Part shown: in pieces, positions 1 through 11,117 of the stretch | Layout: every line of letters starts with the position of its first letter | Numbering within the stretch: the stretch's first letter is position 1 | From: Chelonoidis abingdonii | Lineage: Eukaryota > Chordata > Testudines > Testudinidae | Direction: 5' to 3' | Assembly (NCBI RefSeq): GCF_003597395.2 | Contig: NC_133771.1 | Location: forward strand, 137,331,980-137,395,979 | DNA: 64,000 bases | Notes under the pieces: generated by a model | The model's database searches: none | Told to the model about the DNA's origin: nothing | What the model saw: only the letters and a program-made list of their open reading frames with translations | Made by a program: the position numbers and the translations under genes

Positions 1-231
1 TCTCAACCCAGAATTCTAAGGGGCAGGGGAGACTGTGGGAACTATGGGATAGCTACGGAATAGCTACCCACAGTGCAATGCTCTGGAAATCGACGCTAGC
101 CTTGGACCATGGATGCACACTGCCGAATTAATAAGCTTAGTGTGGCCGCATGCTCTCGACTTTATACAATCTGTTTTACAAAACCGGTATATGTAAAATC
201 GGAATAATCCCATAGTGTAGACGTACCCTTT
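1..231. repeat. Right end of a MITE cut by the window edge
   Basis: The segment ends in AGTGTAGACGTACCC, the inverted form of the TATGTCTACACT-type terminus that opens the MITE at 15311. The interior holds several CpG dinucleotides, unlike the surrounding AT-rich intron. The left end lies outside the window, so length and target duplication cannot be judged. Confidence 0.45.
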
Positions 232-1844
232 GATTGTTCAACTCTTAAGACTGACTTACAGTGGAACATCGTTAATGCCAAGGTTACTGGGAAAGGGATT
301 CTGTTCTTATTCATGAAATGAAATGTATTTTCTTCATGCTTTTCTTCTTCCCTTCAAGACATTTTATACCTAGAATGTCAAAATCAGTCAGAGGGCAGTG
401 ATAGTATTCTACCTCAAGCAACAGCAAATATCAGCATTCCTTAAAAAGAAAAAGTCCTGAAAGTTCACAATCCCTCTAAATTGTTAGTCACTGTTTATTA
501 TGTTCCCATCCTTCCTTAAATACCCCACATCTCTCCATTTCAATCTGTGTACTGTTCTCTAATTCTTGACAACTGCACCAGTAATGATACAGTTCAACAA
601 TTAACTAAAGTCAATTAATGTCATTGTAGCCCTTCTCGTGCTGCATCCTCTTAGCTTACCTGAGAATAAGCAATTTTCTTTTATTGCGCTTCCTTTGCAA
701 TACTGCCATTTCCATATGTGGAAACTGATGGAGTATGATTTTCCTTGCATTATCCTTCTCATTTGCTTACTTTCCTCTTTTCTTATCTCCTTCTACTTAT
801 TTGAATTATATGAATTCTATGAAGAAACCTAAATCCGAGGACACCAATTTATATTCTCCATTAACCGATTGCCAATCATTAGTCTAGGGAGAATCCGTTC
901 TGCGAACCTTCTTTCTTGATTTGTCCAAGACAAATAGTGAAGGATTTTAGGGACAAGTTTCCTTTTAAAGGAGCAGCTGGCTACTATCTTATGTAGTCTC
1001 TACCTACAGTTTATATGAATTTATGTATGAACATAGAAGGAATTTGCATGCTAACAGTGACTACAGATGAAAATTCCATGTATTCCTATTACAGGATTTC
1101 ATATTCTCAAAGCCCCAAATCAACTCCACATCTCAGAGGTACACAGCATGTAAAGGGTGCAGTTGTCCCATTTAAAACTTAGCCAGTTCCTGCAAGAACT
1201 TCAGCACTATTAACTAAAGTGAAAAAAAATACCCATAATACACAAATGTTCAAATTACTACTGGAAAAGGCAGAAGTGGTATATTTTGTTAGAATCTTCT
1301 GACATACACACCCCCCAATTCTTTACCTTAACACTTTATTTTTCAGATGCTTCTAAATGCTGTTGTTATGCCAGGTTAGGATATTGTGATATCAGTTAAC
1401 AGATCGGAGTAATCTGAATGGTGTGGCCCAGTGAACTCAGAGATACTAGACATTTTAGAATGTGGTATTCTTTTATCTAAATAAATACATTTTAGGTCTA
1501 AATTTAGACTAAGCTCTTCAGGGCATCAGCTATTCTGTGCTATATAGGCTTTTATACCATGCTCATTACCATAGTATCTGAGCACCTTTCATTATTGCAT
1601 TAAGCAATGTGACTAATACTGGTCATCTGTGGTTTTTCTCTCATGTCTCTTCTCCAGAGGGACAATTCCATGTGCAGTGTAGTGTTTTGTTAGTTTTTTT
1701 TAATGTACACAGTGCTGTGTGTTTATATTGAAGAAGGGAAGAGTAAAGAAATGGACTTGCACTTGGAGTGGAAGGTGGTGAGGTTCATGATGGTCCTTAG
1801 TTCTTGTGAGAATTCATTCATAGTCTGGACTAGTCCTGGGAAAG

Positions 1845-2803
1845 CTGCTTCTCCTGCACAGATGAGCTTTTCAGCCAGGTCATTAATGATCTGGATGATG
1901 GGATGGATTGCACCCTCCGCAAGTTTGCAGATAACATTATGCTGGGGGGAGGGGTAGATACGCTGGACGGTAGAGAGAGGATCCAGAGTAAACTAGAAAA
2001 ATTGGAGGATTGAGCCAAAAGAAATCTGATGAGGTTCAACAAGGACAAGTGCAGAGTCCTGCACTTAGGAGGGAAGAATCCCATGCACTGCTAGAGGTTG
2101 AGGACCAACTGGCTAAGAGGCAGTTCTGCAGAAAGGACCTGGGGATTACAGTGGACAAGAAGCTGGATATGAGTCAACAGTGTGCCCTTGTTGCCAAGAA
2201 GGCTAACGGCATATTGGACTGGATTAGTAGGAGCATTCCCAGCAGATCAAGGGAAGTGATTATTCCCCTCTATTCGGCACTGATGAGGCCACATCTGGAG
2301 TACTGTGTCCAGTTTTGGGCCCCTCACTACAGAAAGGATGTGGACAAATTGTAGAGAGTCCAGTGGAGGGCAACAAAAATGATTATGGCGTTGGGGTACA
2401 TGATTTATGAGGAGAGGCTGAGGGAACTGGGCTTATTTAGTCTGCAGAAGATAAAAGTGAGGGAGGATTTGATAGCAGCCTTCAACTGCCTGAAGGGCAG
2501 TTCCAAAGAGGATGGAGCTAGGACTGTTCTCAGTGGTGGCAGACTACAGAACAAGGAGCAATAGTCTCAAGTTGCAGTGGGGGAGGTCTAGGTTGGATAT
2601 TAGGAAACACTATTTCACTGGGAGGGTACTGAAGCACCGGAATGGGTTGCCTAGAGAGGTGGTGAAATCTCCATCCACAGAAATTTTTAATGTTCAGCTT
2701 GACAAAGCCCTGGCTGGGATGATTTAGTTGGTGTTGGTCCTGCTTTGAGCAGGGGGTTAGACTAGATGACCTCCTGAGGTCTCTTCCAACGCTAATCTTC
2801 TAT
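1845..2803 (+). mobile_element. CR1 LINE, 3' portion of ORF2 and tail (defective)
   Basis: Frame-broken translation of this segment follows the C-terminal half of CR1 reverse transcriptase. Recognisable pieces are NDLDDGMDCTL, the FADD-type catalytic box (here FADN, so the second aspartate is lost), [34 protein letters not shown], and the RLRELGLFSLQK and NGLPREVV segments. It finishes in the classic CR1 tail: GACCTCCTGAGGTCTCTTCC followed by an ATTCTATG-like end near 2796-2803. In-frame stops (for example after DKL near 2352) and the 5' truncation make it a dead copy, as expected for the great majority of CR1 insertions in sauropsids. Confidence 0.9.
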
Positions 2804-2805
2804 GA

Positions 2806-3050
2806 TTTTCTTTTGTGACAGAAAGTTCCATTGTGCTTGAGGAGTGAAGTTGTGAACCACAAGCCTAATCTCAGAGCTTTTAGGTGATCTTTTAGATATT
2901 CTGGGCACAGTTCATTGAGCACCTGGGAAATAAGGACCAAGACCTTGAACTTGACTCTCTGTCCTATCCAGAAGCCAGTATATAGAGTGGGAGACATCCC
3001 TGACACAAAGACCACCCCTTGCCAAATTTCAAGCCTTTGCTCAACCAAAG
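2806..3050 (-). mobile_element. L2-clade LINE fragment
   Basis: On the minus strand one frame reads QRVKFKVLVLISQVLNEL followed by CPEYLKDHLKAL. This fits the pattern (R/Q)(I/V)xFKVLxLTYKALxGLxPxYLxDxL found near the C-terminus of L2/CR1-like LINE reverse transcriptases. The fragment is short and abuts the CR1 tail. The family call rests on this single motif. Confidence 0.5.
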
Positions 3051-3429
3051 GGCATTTCTTCTTCCTGTCTTTTAGTCATTCATTTGAATAAACTCAGTTC
3101 ATTCAGCACATCCCAAATTATGACTCACATCACACATTCAATTGACATTTACTGCCGTCACTTGTAACTTATAACTCTGGTAGAAGGAAGCTTTTTGTAG
3201 AATGTGTATTTGTATATACAAGAAGCAAACCTGAAAAACATGATGGTTCTAAAGAAAAAACTTGAACTGGTCTGTGTACTGAGCTTCTCCTGTGTGCTGT
3301 TGAGCACCTGCAACCCACAGTGACTGTAATTGGAGTTGAGAGGATCAGGGTCCTTATGCATATCATTTTGTTAAAAGAAACAAGCACTCATTCTCTCTTG
3401 TACAACCTAAACAGTGTTTCAAAATGTCA

Positions 3430-3515
3430 GGCCAGATTTCCTGTTGGTGTAAAGTGACATAGCTGCTTTGACTTCAGTGGAGCTATGCTGATTTAGATCA
3501 TCTGAGAATCTGGTC
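3430..3515. repeat. Short palindromic MITE
   Basis: GGCCAGATTTC at the left is answered by GAATCTGGTC at the right, and the centre contains the near-palindrome GACTTCAGTGGAGCTATG. The layout is that of the small fold-back MITEs common in sauropsid genomes. No target duplication was resolved. Confidence 0.4.
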
Positions 3516-3659
3516 TCAAATCTCAAATGCTGTGTTTTCTCCTAGTTGCAAAAGTTTGGAAACTGAAATTTTCTGGTAGTAGAGTTGGCAGTGCCTGTGA
3601 AATCATAAGTGCTTTTGAATGGCTGAAGTCAATGGAAGCTGAGGGCATTCACATATGCT

Positions 3660-3778
3660 CTGAGGTCCCAGTTTAGGAAAGCATTTAAATGCGTGCTTCA
3701 GTTCATCCCTATTAAGGCAATATTAGGAGCATGCATAAATGCTATCCTGAGTAGAGACGCTTCCCTGAATCAGGCCTT
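3660..3778. repeat. Palindromic MITE (GATTCAGG-ended family)
   Basis: The element opens with CCCAGTTTAGGAAAGCATTT and closes with the inverted-type end CTTCCCTGAATCAGGCC; inner parts (GCATTTAAATGCGTGCTT and GGAGCATGCATAAATGC) are also inverted. A related copy lies at 10869-10985. Confidence 0.4.
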
Positions 3779-5744
3779 TTATTTAAATCTGATTTATATA
3801 TTAAATAATATAGAAAAAATCTCATCTCAACCGTCGCTGTCTAATGAAAGAAACAAAACTCTCAACTTTTGACATTATGGGGCTTAACCATTATCACAGG
3901 ATCCAAAGGCAAGTGATATGGAAATGAACTTATTTGTGCTAGTACAAACTTGAAGGTACTTCAACAGATTAGATGAATGGTAAAATAGGGTTGAGAAGCT
4001 GCATAGTATGCTCAACTACCAAAGCTAAGTTTTAACCCTTATGAAGGGCTATTTACAGTAGAAGTTTTAATGTAGGAACTATATTTCTCCATTTCTTCAC
4101 AAAGAGAAAAATTAGTTCTTGAGAGGCAGTAAATTCTGTACATTATAGATTAGATAATACGGTAAAAACATTGTACAGTAAGTAGAGGCACTAAATTGAG
4201 TAGTACGTGCTCGCTACTTATTTCTTTGTAAATTAGTTAATTTCCTGCATCTGCAATGTCAGTTCCATCACAACATCCACCTTGCATTAAGAATCAAAGT
4301 GGAAACAGTAAACTGCAGCAGTCTATCATTTTGTGTTTCCAGCAGAGATAATTTAACTGTAACACAGTGACACTGAATATTGATAGAAAAATGACAGGCC
4401 ATGATTAAAGTTTTGTGCCAGATAAAAATGAATAGCTGGCAGATGAAAAGAAAACAGAAATTAATTTCCCTTCTGACTCCTGTACAAGTGAATTTTCTAA
4501 TTGTTATTGCTTAGTATTGTACTGTCTTGTTTTTTAATAACCATAATAAAATATCCATTATTGGTTTTCAGCAATAAAAAAAATTGACTTCTCCTTTATT
4601 TTCTTGAACAGAAAGAGTAGTTACATAATCTGGCCACATAAAATCCAAGAAATCAGTTATGCCCTCAAGATGTTGATGTTAGTTTGCTTATCCTTTTATG
4701 AGTAGGAGAAAAAAGGAAATAATATTATCAGGCTCTTTTTAGATTTCAGTTTAGATTTCATCTCTTAAATACTATAGACTGTGGATGCAATAGGTGGTGG
4801 TTATCCTAGCCTATGAGAAATTGTGGATAATGGCTGTTGCTGGTAGGTTTAATCTTTTAAACATTTGGTAGAAAGTATTGCCAGCCATTCGTGTTTCAGA
4901 GTGCACTCGGTATACTGACAGCACAGTGAGGGACTGCAGCTTTTAGTATTAATATTGTTGGCAGACTGCTACACAAAGTTGTAAATGTTTTGACCAAAAA
5001 CATTTCTAAACAAATGCTATACACGAGTAAAATAACTAGTGCTATTATTCACTGTAAAGGTCTGAGAAAATAAACCTCACCCACCACCACAGAATACGTT
5101 TATTGATATTTTCCACCATGCATTTTCCAAGATTGAGAATTTTTACAATATTCAGTTGTCTCCTGAAATATAGACACATGCACAAGTTTTTAAAATATGG
5201 ATTTAATTGTATGACCCAGTTTTGAAAATGTTTGCCATATAAATTGGTGGGGATGGGCATGGGGATGCGATTTATATGGAGGAGCACAATTTAAATCTAA
5301 TCACTTAAGTCTATCAACATGCACATATTTCCCATCATGAAAATGTTCTAGAAGTCAAAATCCAGAGAAGCAAAAAGATGAGAACGAGAGATAGAATGTT
5401 GAAAGAAAATAGCATGGGTAAGTGGCTCCTATTCCTGTGTTACAGTCCAGCAGTGCATTTTCCCCACTAAAATATTTCTGCATTGTCTCTGGGCTTTGAA
5501 CAATAAGGCTCTGGCCTTCGCTGAACAATTTTCAAAAGTGTGCATCTCAGGTGCTAATACAAACATGCTGCTATACACACAAAATGGGTACATCCATTTA
5601 GTTTACCATTCCACATTCTTTAGTCTTCTATTCTGTTTTGGTAATTTAGATATGTTTGAAAAATTTGTCCTTAATTTTATAGCAGTTGTGAAATAAATTT
5701 ACAATAATAAACCTATGTAAATTCTTTGTATTCAGAATCACTCT

Positions 5745-5932
5745 GAGGGCTTGTCTACAGGGGAACTCTTAGGAAAGTTAATACAAATGGATTTTTAAAT
5801 TGGATTAGTTAAACTGTATTAAATCAAACTCAACTGTATTAAATCCCTGTGTAGATCCTCATAGTCAGAATTAAAGTGGTTTTAATTTGGTTTAGCTCAA
5901 TTCGCTTTGAAAATGTCAACAGAAGGTTTAAT
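5745..5932. mobile_element. Left half of a MITE split by a Penelope-like element
   Basis: The left end GAGGGCTTGTCTACA is the inverted counterpart of TGTAGGCAAGCCCTT at 8489-8503. Between the halves lies a 2.5-kb insertion flanked by AAGGTTTAAT on both sides (5923-5932 and 8412-8421). Joining the halves at that repeat gives a MITE of about 270 bp. Confidence 0.65.
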
Positions 5933-6014
5933 TCTTAAAACTACAATATCCACCTGCTGAAGTGAAAAAACAGATTGACAGAGCCAGAAGAGTATCCAGA
6001 AGTCACCTATTACA

Positions 6015-7473
6015 CTGGTCTACAATTTTTGAGAAGTCATCTGCTTCAGAGATAAAATGTGGTATTTATTATGTATTTTGATGTGCTGAATTCAAATATG
6101 ACAATTAAAACAACTGATTGGCTACTGTTTCTAAGATATTTAAGTTTTTACATTTTATGTCTATGTATATTGTGTAGATAGTAGAGTTTTAATCATAAAG
6201 TTGTAACCTCAGTCTTTTCAGATGTTTATGTTGCTTTACATAATAATTTTACCTGTCCCTGTTTAATGTAACACTTTAAAATCAGCAAAGGGTTATAAAA
6301 TAAAATTTATTTGAACAAAGCGAGAAACTAATTATGTACATAGTTTGTCCATATTCAGTGTCTAACTCGCCGCTTCTTGCTTTTTTTGATTCATTAAATG
6401 GAGTTTCTTGTCACTATCCGCATAGTCTCGATGGGCTCCATTTGCTGATAGCGTTTCTCTCTGTTGCAATGTCTGGTGAAATCGCTCGCCTGCTCATCAC
6501 GCTCACTGTCTGCAGTTTAGTGGAAAAAATCTAGATGAGATGCAAAAAATGTATCCTTAGTGACATGTTGCAACAACTTTTGTATGCCTTGAGGAGGTTT
6601 TCCACCTATACTGTAGTTGGTCTGCCTTGTTGTTTCCGAGAAAATTATGCCACTAACTGGAGTTTCCATGCCGTCTTCCTTGCCACGCAGTGCATGGTCA
6701 AATGCATCATCTCGAAGAAGTTCACAAATTGAGGATCAACAAGACACCTTCCTTTATCTTAGCTTCACTAACTTGGAAATTTTCCACGGAGGTACTTGAA
6801 GCTGCTTGTTTTGTCCAATGGCCTTGACAGTTCTCATCAGACCAGCTTGATTGAATGGCTGGTAACAATCTTTCCTGATTCACAGTGGTGTAGCTGAACA
6901 CTTTTCCTCCCAGGCTCCAATGACTGTCGGAGTGGCCATCTTCTTGATGTAGTGGAATCTCTTGCACGACTATCCATTCCAGAGAAGACAGCAGTACTTT
7001 TGTATTCAGTCTGCAGCGCAAGAGAGCACAACCTTCAAATCGCCACAAACTGCCACTGATGTTGGTCATCGTTTATCACCTCAAAAGTTGTTTCATGTTG
7101 TCCTAGTTGGCTTCTTCTCATATGGACTGCATGACACTGGAATGATGGCAAACATTGCATTATGCAGCAAAACAGCTTTAAGACTCGTCTTGGATGAATC
7201 AATGAACAGTCTCATTCATTGGATTGTGAACGTTGAGCTGGCCCACACATCGATGTTGTGCAGCATAAAATCACCTTCCATGAAGAGAATGGACAGATCC
7301 TTTTGCAGTCACGAACATGGAAACCTAACATCACCTGCCAGAGATTCATTGCTGTAGTCTGGAGCCCACAGCTAGACTGAGCCAATCAACACTTTTAAAG
7401 CATCATTTTCGTTCTCTACCCAGATTAGTAAAGTTTGACTACATTTATTTCAGAGCATTTGGCTGTAGAGCGG
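6015..7473 (-). mobile_element. Old DNA-transposon-like insertion inside PLE1
   Basis: The insertion sits between two TTACA repeats (6010-6014 and 7474-7478), and the Penelope reading continues across it once it is ignored. Its ends are imperfect inverted repeats: CTGGTCTACAA on the left, and CCGCTCTACAG read inward from the right. A decayed minus-strand coding region is inside (listed separately). Five-base target duplications and terminal inverted repeats fit a cut-and-paste DNA transposon. I cannot name the superfamily from sequence alone. Confidence 0.55.
6340..7300 (-). pseudogene. Decayed transposon-type protein with a GERFHQ motif
   Basis: Minus-strand frames, broken by stops and shifts, give in order DSSKTSLKAVLLHN (about 7150-7200), FSGMDSRARD (about 6960-7000), RRWPLRQSLEPG, LRDDAFDHALRGKEDG (about 6670-6720), SHLDFF (about 6530), and AGERFHQTLQQRE (about 6450-6490). 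I recall a multicopy protein family of arthropods and vertebrates with this order of motifs: FIDSSK-LKAVLLHNG, FLC-WDSR-R, WP-RE-L-PG, SHLDFFP, GERFHQD. It is usually annotated as an uncharacterised or mobile-element protein. The function is unknown to me; its position between inverted repeats suggests the transposase of the enclosing element. No intact reading frame remains. Confidence 0.5.
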
Positions 7474-8282
7474 TTACAGGACAGGCCCAATAAAAAAATA
7501 ACATAATGCCATTAGCGTCCTCTCAGCCCCCACTAAAACCTCTCCAGCGTATCATCAAGAATGTCACCTATCTGAAAGATGATCACTCACTCTCAAGATC
7601 TCGGAGACTGACAGTCCTCGCTTACAGACAGCCCCCAACTCAGCAATAATCACCAGACACACAACAAAAAACCCAACCCAGGAATCTATCTTGCAACAAG
7701 GCCCTATGCCAACTCTGTCCATATCTTTCAAAGTGGCACCATATAGACTAATCAAATCAGCCACGCCATCAGGCTCTTCACTCATCTACCCATTATAATA
7801 TAACCATCATGTGCAGCATAGCCCCTCTGCCATCTATACCTGGCACAAACGCAGATAGTCTCACTGCAAAAGACATAAATGACACAAATCTGACATCAGG
7901 AATCATAACATTCAAAAACCAGTAGAAGAACACTTCAACCTCTCTAACCACTCAGTAACAGACTTGAAGGTGGCAATTTTGCAACAAAAAAACTTCAAAA
8001 ACAGACTCCAAAGAGAGACGGCTGAACTTCAATTAATATGCAAATTAGATACAATTAACTTAGGTTTGAACAGAGACTAGGAATGGTTGGGTTATTACAC
8101 TAATTGAATCTATTTCCCCATGTTAAAATATCCTCACACCTTCTATGGGTCATCTCGATTCTCACTTCAATGGTTTTTTTCTCTCTCCTGCTGATGATAG
8201 CTCATCTCAATTGATTGGCCTCTTACAGTTGGTATGGCTACTCCCACCTTTTCATGTTCTCTGTATGCTCAATTCTATGCAT

Positions 8283-8320
8283 CCGATGAAGTGGGCATTA
8301 GCCCACAAAAGCTTATGCTC
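8283..8320 (+). other. Degenerate hammerhead-ribozyme-like fold in PLE1 end
   Basis: The order is CCGATGA, one A, a 6-bp stem GTGGGC/GCCCAC closing ATTA, then AAA (GAA expected), then AGC-TTAT-GCT followed by C. This matches the hammerhead layout of CUGANGA core, stem II, GAA, stem III with a 3-bp helix, and the UH cleavage site. Two core positions deviate (U4 to C and G12 to A), so this copy should be inactive. Stem I pairing was not established. Confidence 0.4.
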
Positions 8321-8411
8321 AGATACAATTGTTAGTGTCTAAGGTGCCACAAGTACTCCTGTTCTTTTTGTGGATACGGACTAACACGGCTGCTACTCTG
8401 AAACCTGTCAA

Positions 8412-8506
8412 AAGGTTTAATGCAGTTTAACGAAGCCACTTTAAATTCACACTTTAATTAATTTGGATTAATTTTCCTTATTAACCCTGTGTAGGCAAGC
8501 CCTTAG
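8412..8506. mobile_element. Right half of the MITE split by PLE1
   Basis: This segment continues the MITE begun at 5745, starting with the second AAGGTTTAAT and ending in TGTGTAGGCAAGCCCTTA, the inverted form of the left terminus. Confidence 0.6.
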
Positions 8507-10394
8507 CATATTAAAAGGAATTTCTTTATATGGGTTAAAAAAGCTTTCTTCTTTGCTGCATCTCATTGAACAATATTTTATATATGTAGCTCTTTATATG
8601 CATTGTAAAGGACATGAAGAGTCATTTGCAAAAAGATAAGACTCCAATGACCATTGTTTACAACTAAAATACTTGTTAAGATATATGTAAATCATGTAAT
8701 TTAGATCTAATTAAAGTCATTTATACAGTACACTTATTTTGTCCACCATCGTTCATACAAATTTAATCACAAGAAGTTTTACAGAGTTACTTCAAATAAT
8801 AAAAGTACAGCACTAAATAATGAATAATAGCAGGGGGAGTAAGAAAGGAGAGCAAATTGGAAAAATTGTTTTCAGCTGAGATATGATATGAAATGAAGTG
8901 CTATGGAGGCTATTTATAGCAGCCAGAGGTGCAAGAAAACATTCTTTACCAATAGTGAAAGGCCTGATGAGAGTCAGTTGTTAAATAGGGGAAGGCGCAG
9001 GGAGTGGGTAGAGAGGGGTAAGGTCCGTGAAGTAGGCAGAGGCAAGTCCATAGAAGATTTTACAAATAGAAAGGAAATATAGGAGAGGAAGATGGGGAGA
9101 ATGGAGGAGTAAGAAGGTACTAGTGGAAAAGTTGGTTTTGACAGTGGCACATTAGCAATGTTGTATGTAGTAAGAGAATGAAGTAGGTCAGGAGGAGGAA
9201 CTGGTTTTAAGGAACCAAACGTCCAAGTGGTCCCAGGAGAAGGAGGCAGGGGAGGGAAAATAAAGGAAAAAGAAATAATTGATTAGAAGGATTTGAAATA
9301 AGTGTCAAAGGGGGAGGGGAAATTTAAAAAAAAAAGCTATTTTGGAATAAAAGAAATAGGATTGCTTAAGCCTTGTTGGGGAAAGACTGAAATTGCGAAG
9401 TGTTTAGATGGAGAAAAGAGTTAATAGTGCTCATGAATAAACAAGGATTGTTAACAAGTTTGGAAACAAGGGAGCAGCAGAAACAAGGTTTTGGTGCCCT
9501 GGGAACATCAGTACAGAGTAAAGTATGTAATGAACGTAGAAGATTTCCAACTTTCTTGGTGGCCGTAGAGATGATATACAACATTGTTTTAGTAGGCATC
9601 GAAATGTGAAATTGAGACTCTGGTGTGTATAACAGGCTTTTCTCATTGGCAGTGAGAGAAGTTCCCAGCTCCAAAATCAAAAACAAACAAACAAAACCCA
9701 ACCAACCCAAAGTTCCCTTCCCTAGCTAGTCAAAATCAAAGCCCTTTCTAGGGTCTGAGCAAGGGAAAACCAATATCCCTGCTTGAACTGAGTCCAAGTT
9801 TTCCATTCCCCACAGACTATATTCCTTTCCTCTTCCTTCTTTTGTGTGTGCCAGCTGAGTCCTGTGGTTTGATGAGCTCCAGCTGTATCTTCTCTACCAG
9901 ATTATTCCTAAACCCAGAGCTGACATGGAAAATAGGGTTGTGGGGACCTTGACTGACTAAGCCTCTTGTGATCCAGTCGCATGATGGAACATTACAGAGC
10001 AGGTTTGGATGAGCAGTGGGAAGTTGTAGGCATCAAAAAAATACAAGGGAGGGGGCAGGAAGCTAAAGTGGCAGAGTAAATGTTAAAGAATCAAAAGCAA
10101 ATAAAGCTGGAAAATCTAGATACAGATGTTTGAGATAACAGGTATGAGGGTAAATTTCTGAAGGATTAAGCAATCTTCAAGTATAAACATGGCTATTAAT
10201 ACATAACATTAATGGTAATACGGTAAACTACATTAAAGGGCTGGGTTTCTAAAAATATGGTCTTCCTGGGTTTTTTGAGTGGCTTAAGCATTACTTTTCT
10301 TGATTTTCTTTCCCTCCTTCTTCCTGGCCTCCCTTAGGATGGTTACCTTTCTAGAGACAGCTAGACACTGTATGGACATACAGTAAGAGAAAGC

Positions 10395-10562
10395 TCTCTA
10401 CCTCAAAGAGCAGACTCTAAATAAATGAAACAGAGAGTGGGCAGGAAAACAGAGGCACGGAGAGATGAAGTGACTTTCCTTAGCTCACAGAGTAGGTAAG
10501 TGGTAGAGCTAGAAATAGAATCCAAAGCTCCTGATTCCCAATCCTATGCCCTTTTTACGAGA
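10395..10562 (-). repeat. MIR-type SINE (minus strand)
   Basis: The blocks ACAGAGGCACGGAGAGATGA, AGTGACTTTCC, CTCACAGAGTAGGTAAGTGG and AGAGCTAGAAATAGAATCC are the reverse complement of the MIR core (the CTGTGCCTCAGTTTCC and GCAAGTCACT region). The copy is old and gapped. Confidence 0.5.
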
Positions 10563-10868
10563 CTATATTTCCTTCTGATGTTAAATGGTATCCTGTATCC
10601 TTTATAATGACTTTCCCTGGTTATTTCTGTCAGACCCATTTCATCACTCCTTAGGCATTTTTTACTTAGGGAAAACTCTTAATGTCAATTCAAGTTTTTC
10701 TTGATCACAGGGTAAATAAGGCGTCCTGAATAGGGCTTGCAGACTGGGAAATTATTGACCCACTGTCTTTTCCAAGGCGTACACTGTAGGATGAATCAAT
10801 AGTAAACATCTTTCATCTTCCTGAATGTCATTAATTCTAAGGTTTTTTTCCTTGATGCCTGCACTTAA

Positions 10869-10985
10869 GCCCTGATTCAGGAAAACACTTGATCATGTTT
10901 ACATCCCTTTGATGTCAATGGGACTTATTCATGTGTATAAAGTAAGCACGTGCGTAGGTGCTTTCCTAAATCAAAACTTTAGTCC
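10869..10985. repeat. Palindromic MITE (GATTCAGG-ended family)
   Basis: CCCTGATTCAGGAAAACACTT at the left is mirrored by AGGTGCTTTCCTAAATCA at the right around a GATGTCAATGGGACTTA centre. It is related to the copy at 3660. Confidence 0.45.
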
Positions 10986-10994
10986 TGATCCCAA

Positions 10995-11117
10995 CAGAGT
11001 TGCCAGTTTTGGTTGGACATGTCCCTGGAGGTTGCATCACATGACATAATATTTAATTAAAGATTAAACTTTAATTCCTGGAGACTTTAGGACAATCCTG
11101 GAGATTTGGCAACTCTG
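10995..11117. repeat. Fold-back MITE, 123 bp
   Basis: The ends CAGAGTTGCCA and TGGCAACTCTG are near-perfect inverted repeats. The interior is also self-complementary (CCTGGAGGTT / AATCCTGGAG, and TTTAATTAAAGATTAAACTTTAATT at the centre), so the element folds over most of its length. Confidence 0.6.

Larger units (their letters stand above)
5933..8411 (+). mobile_element. Penelope-like element (PLE1), truncated and interrupted
   Basis: The copy is flanked by a 10-bp direct repeat (AAGGTTTAAT). Its left part (5940-6010) encodes a fragment resembling LQYPPAEVKKQIDRARRV. After an inserted DNA transposon the frame resumes at about 7474 (RLQDRPNKK) and continues in pieces to about 8080. The C-terminal part includes HKSDIRNHNIQKPV near 7885-7925, which matches the region just after the GIY-YIG endonuclease core of Penelope-like elements. 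The 3' non-coding end (8145-8405) carries the CCGATGAAGTGGG / AAAGCTTATGCTC block and the terminal GTGCCACAAGTACTCC / GGCTGCTACTCTGAAAC block found in other dispersed copies. Frameshifts and stops make it inactive. Only the last part of the reverse transcriptase-endonuclease protein is represented. Confidence 0.75.
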
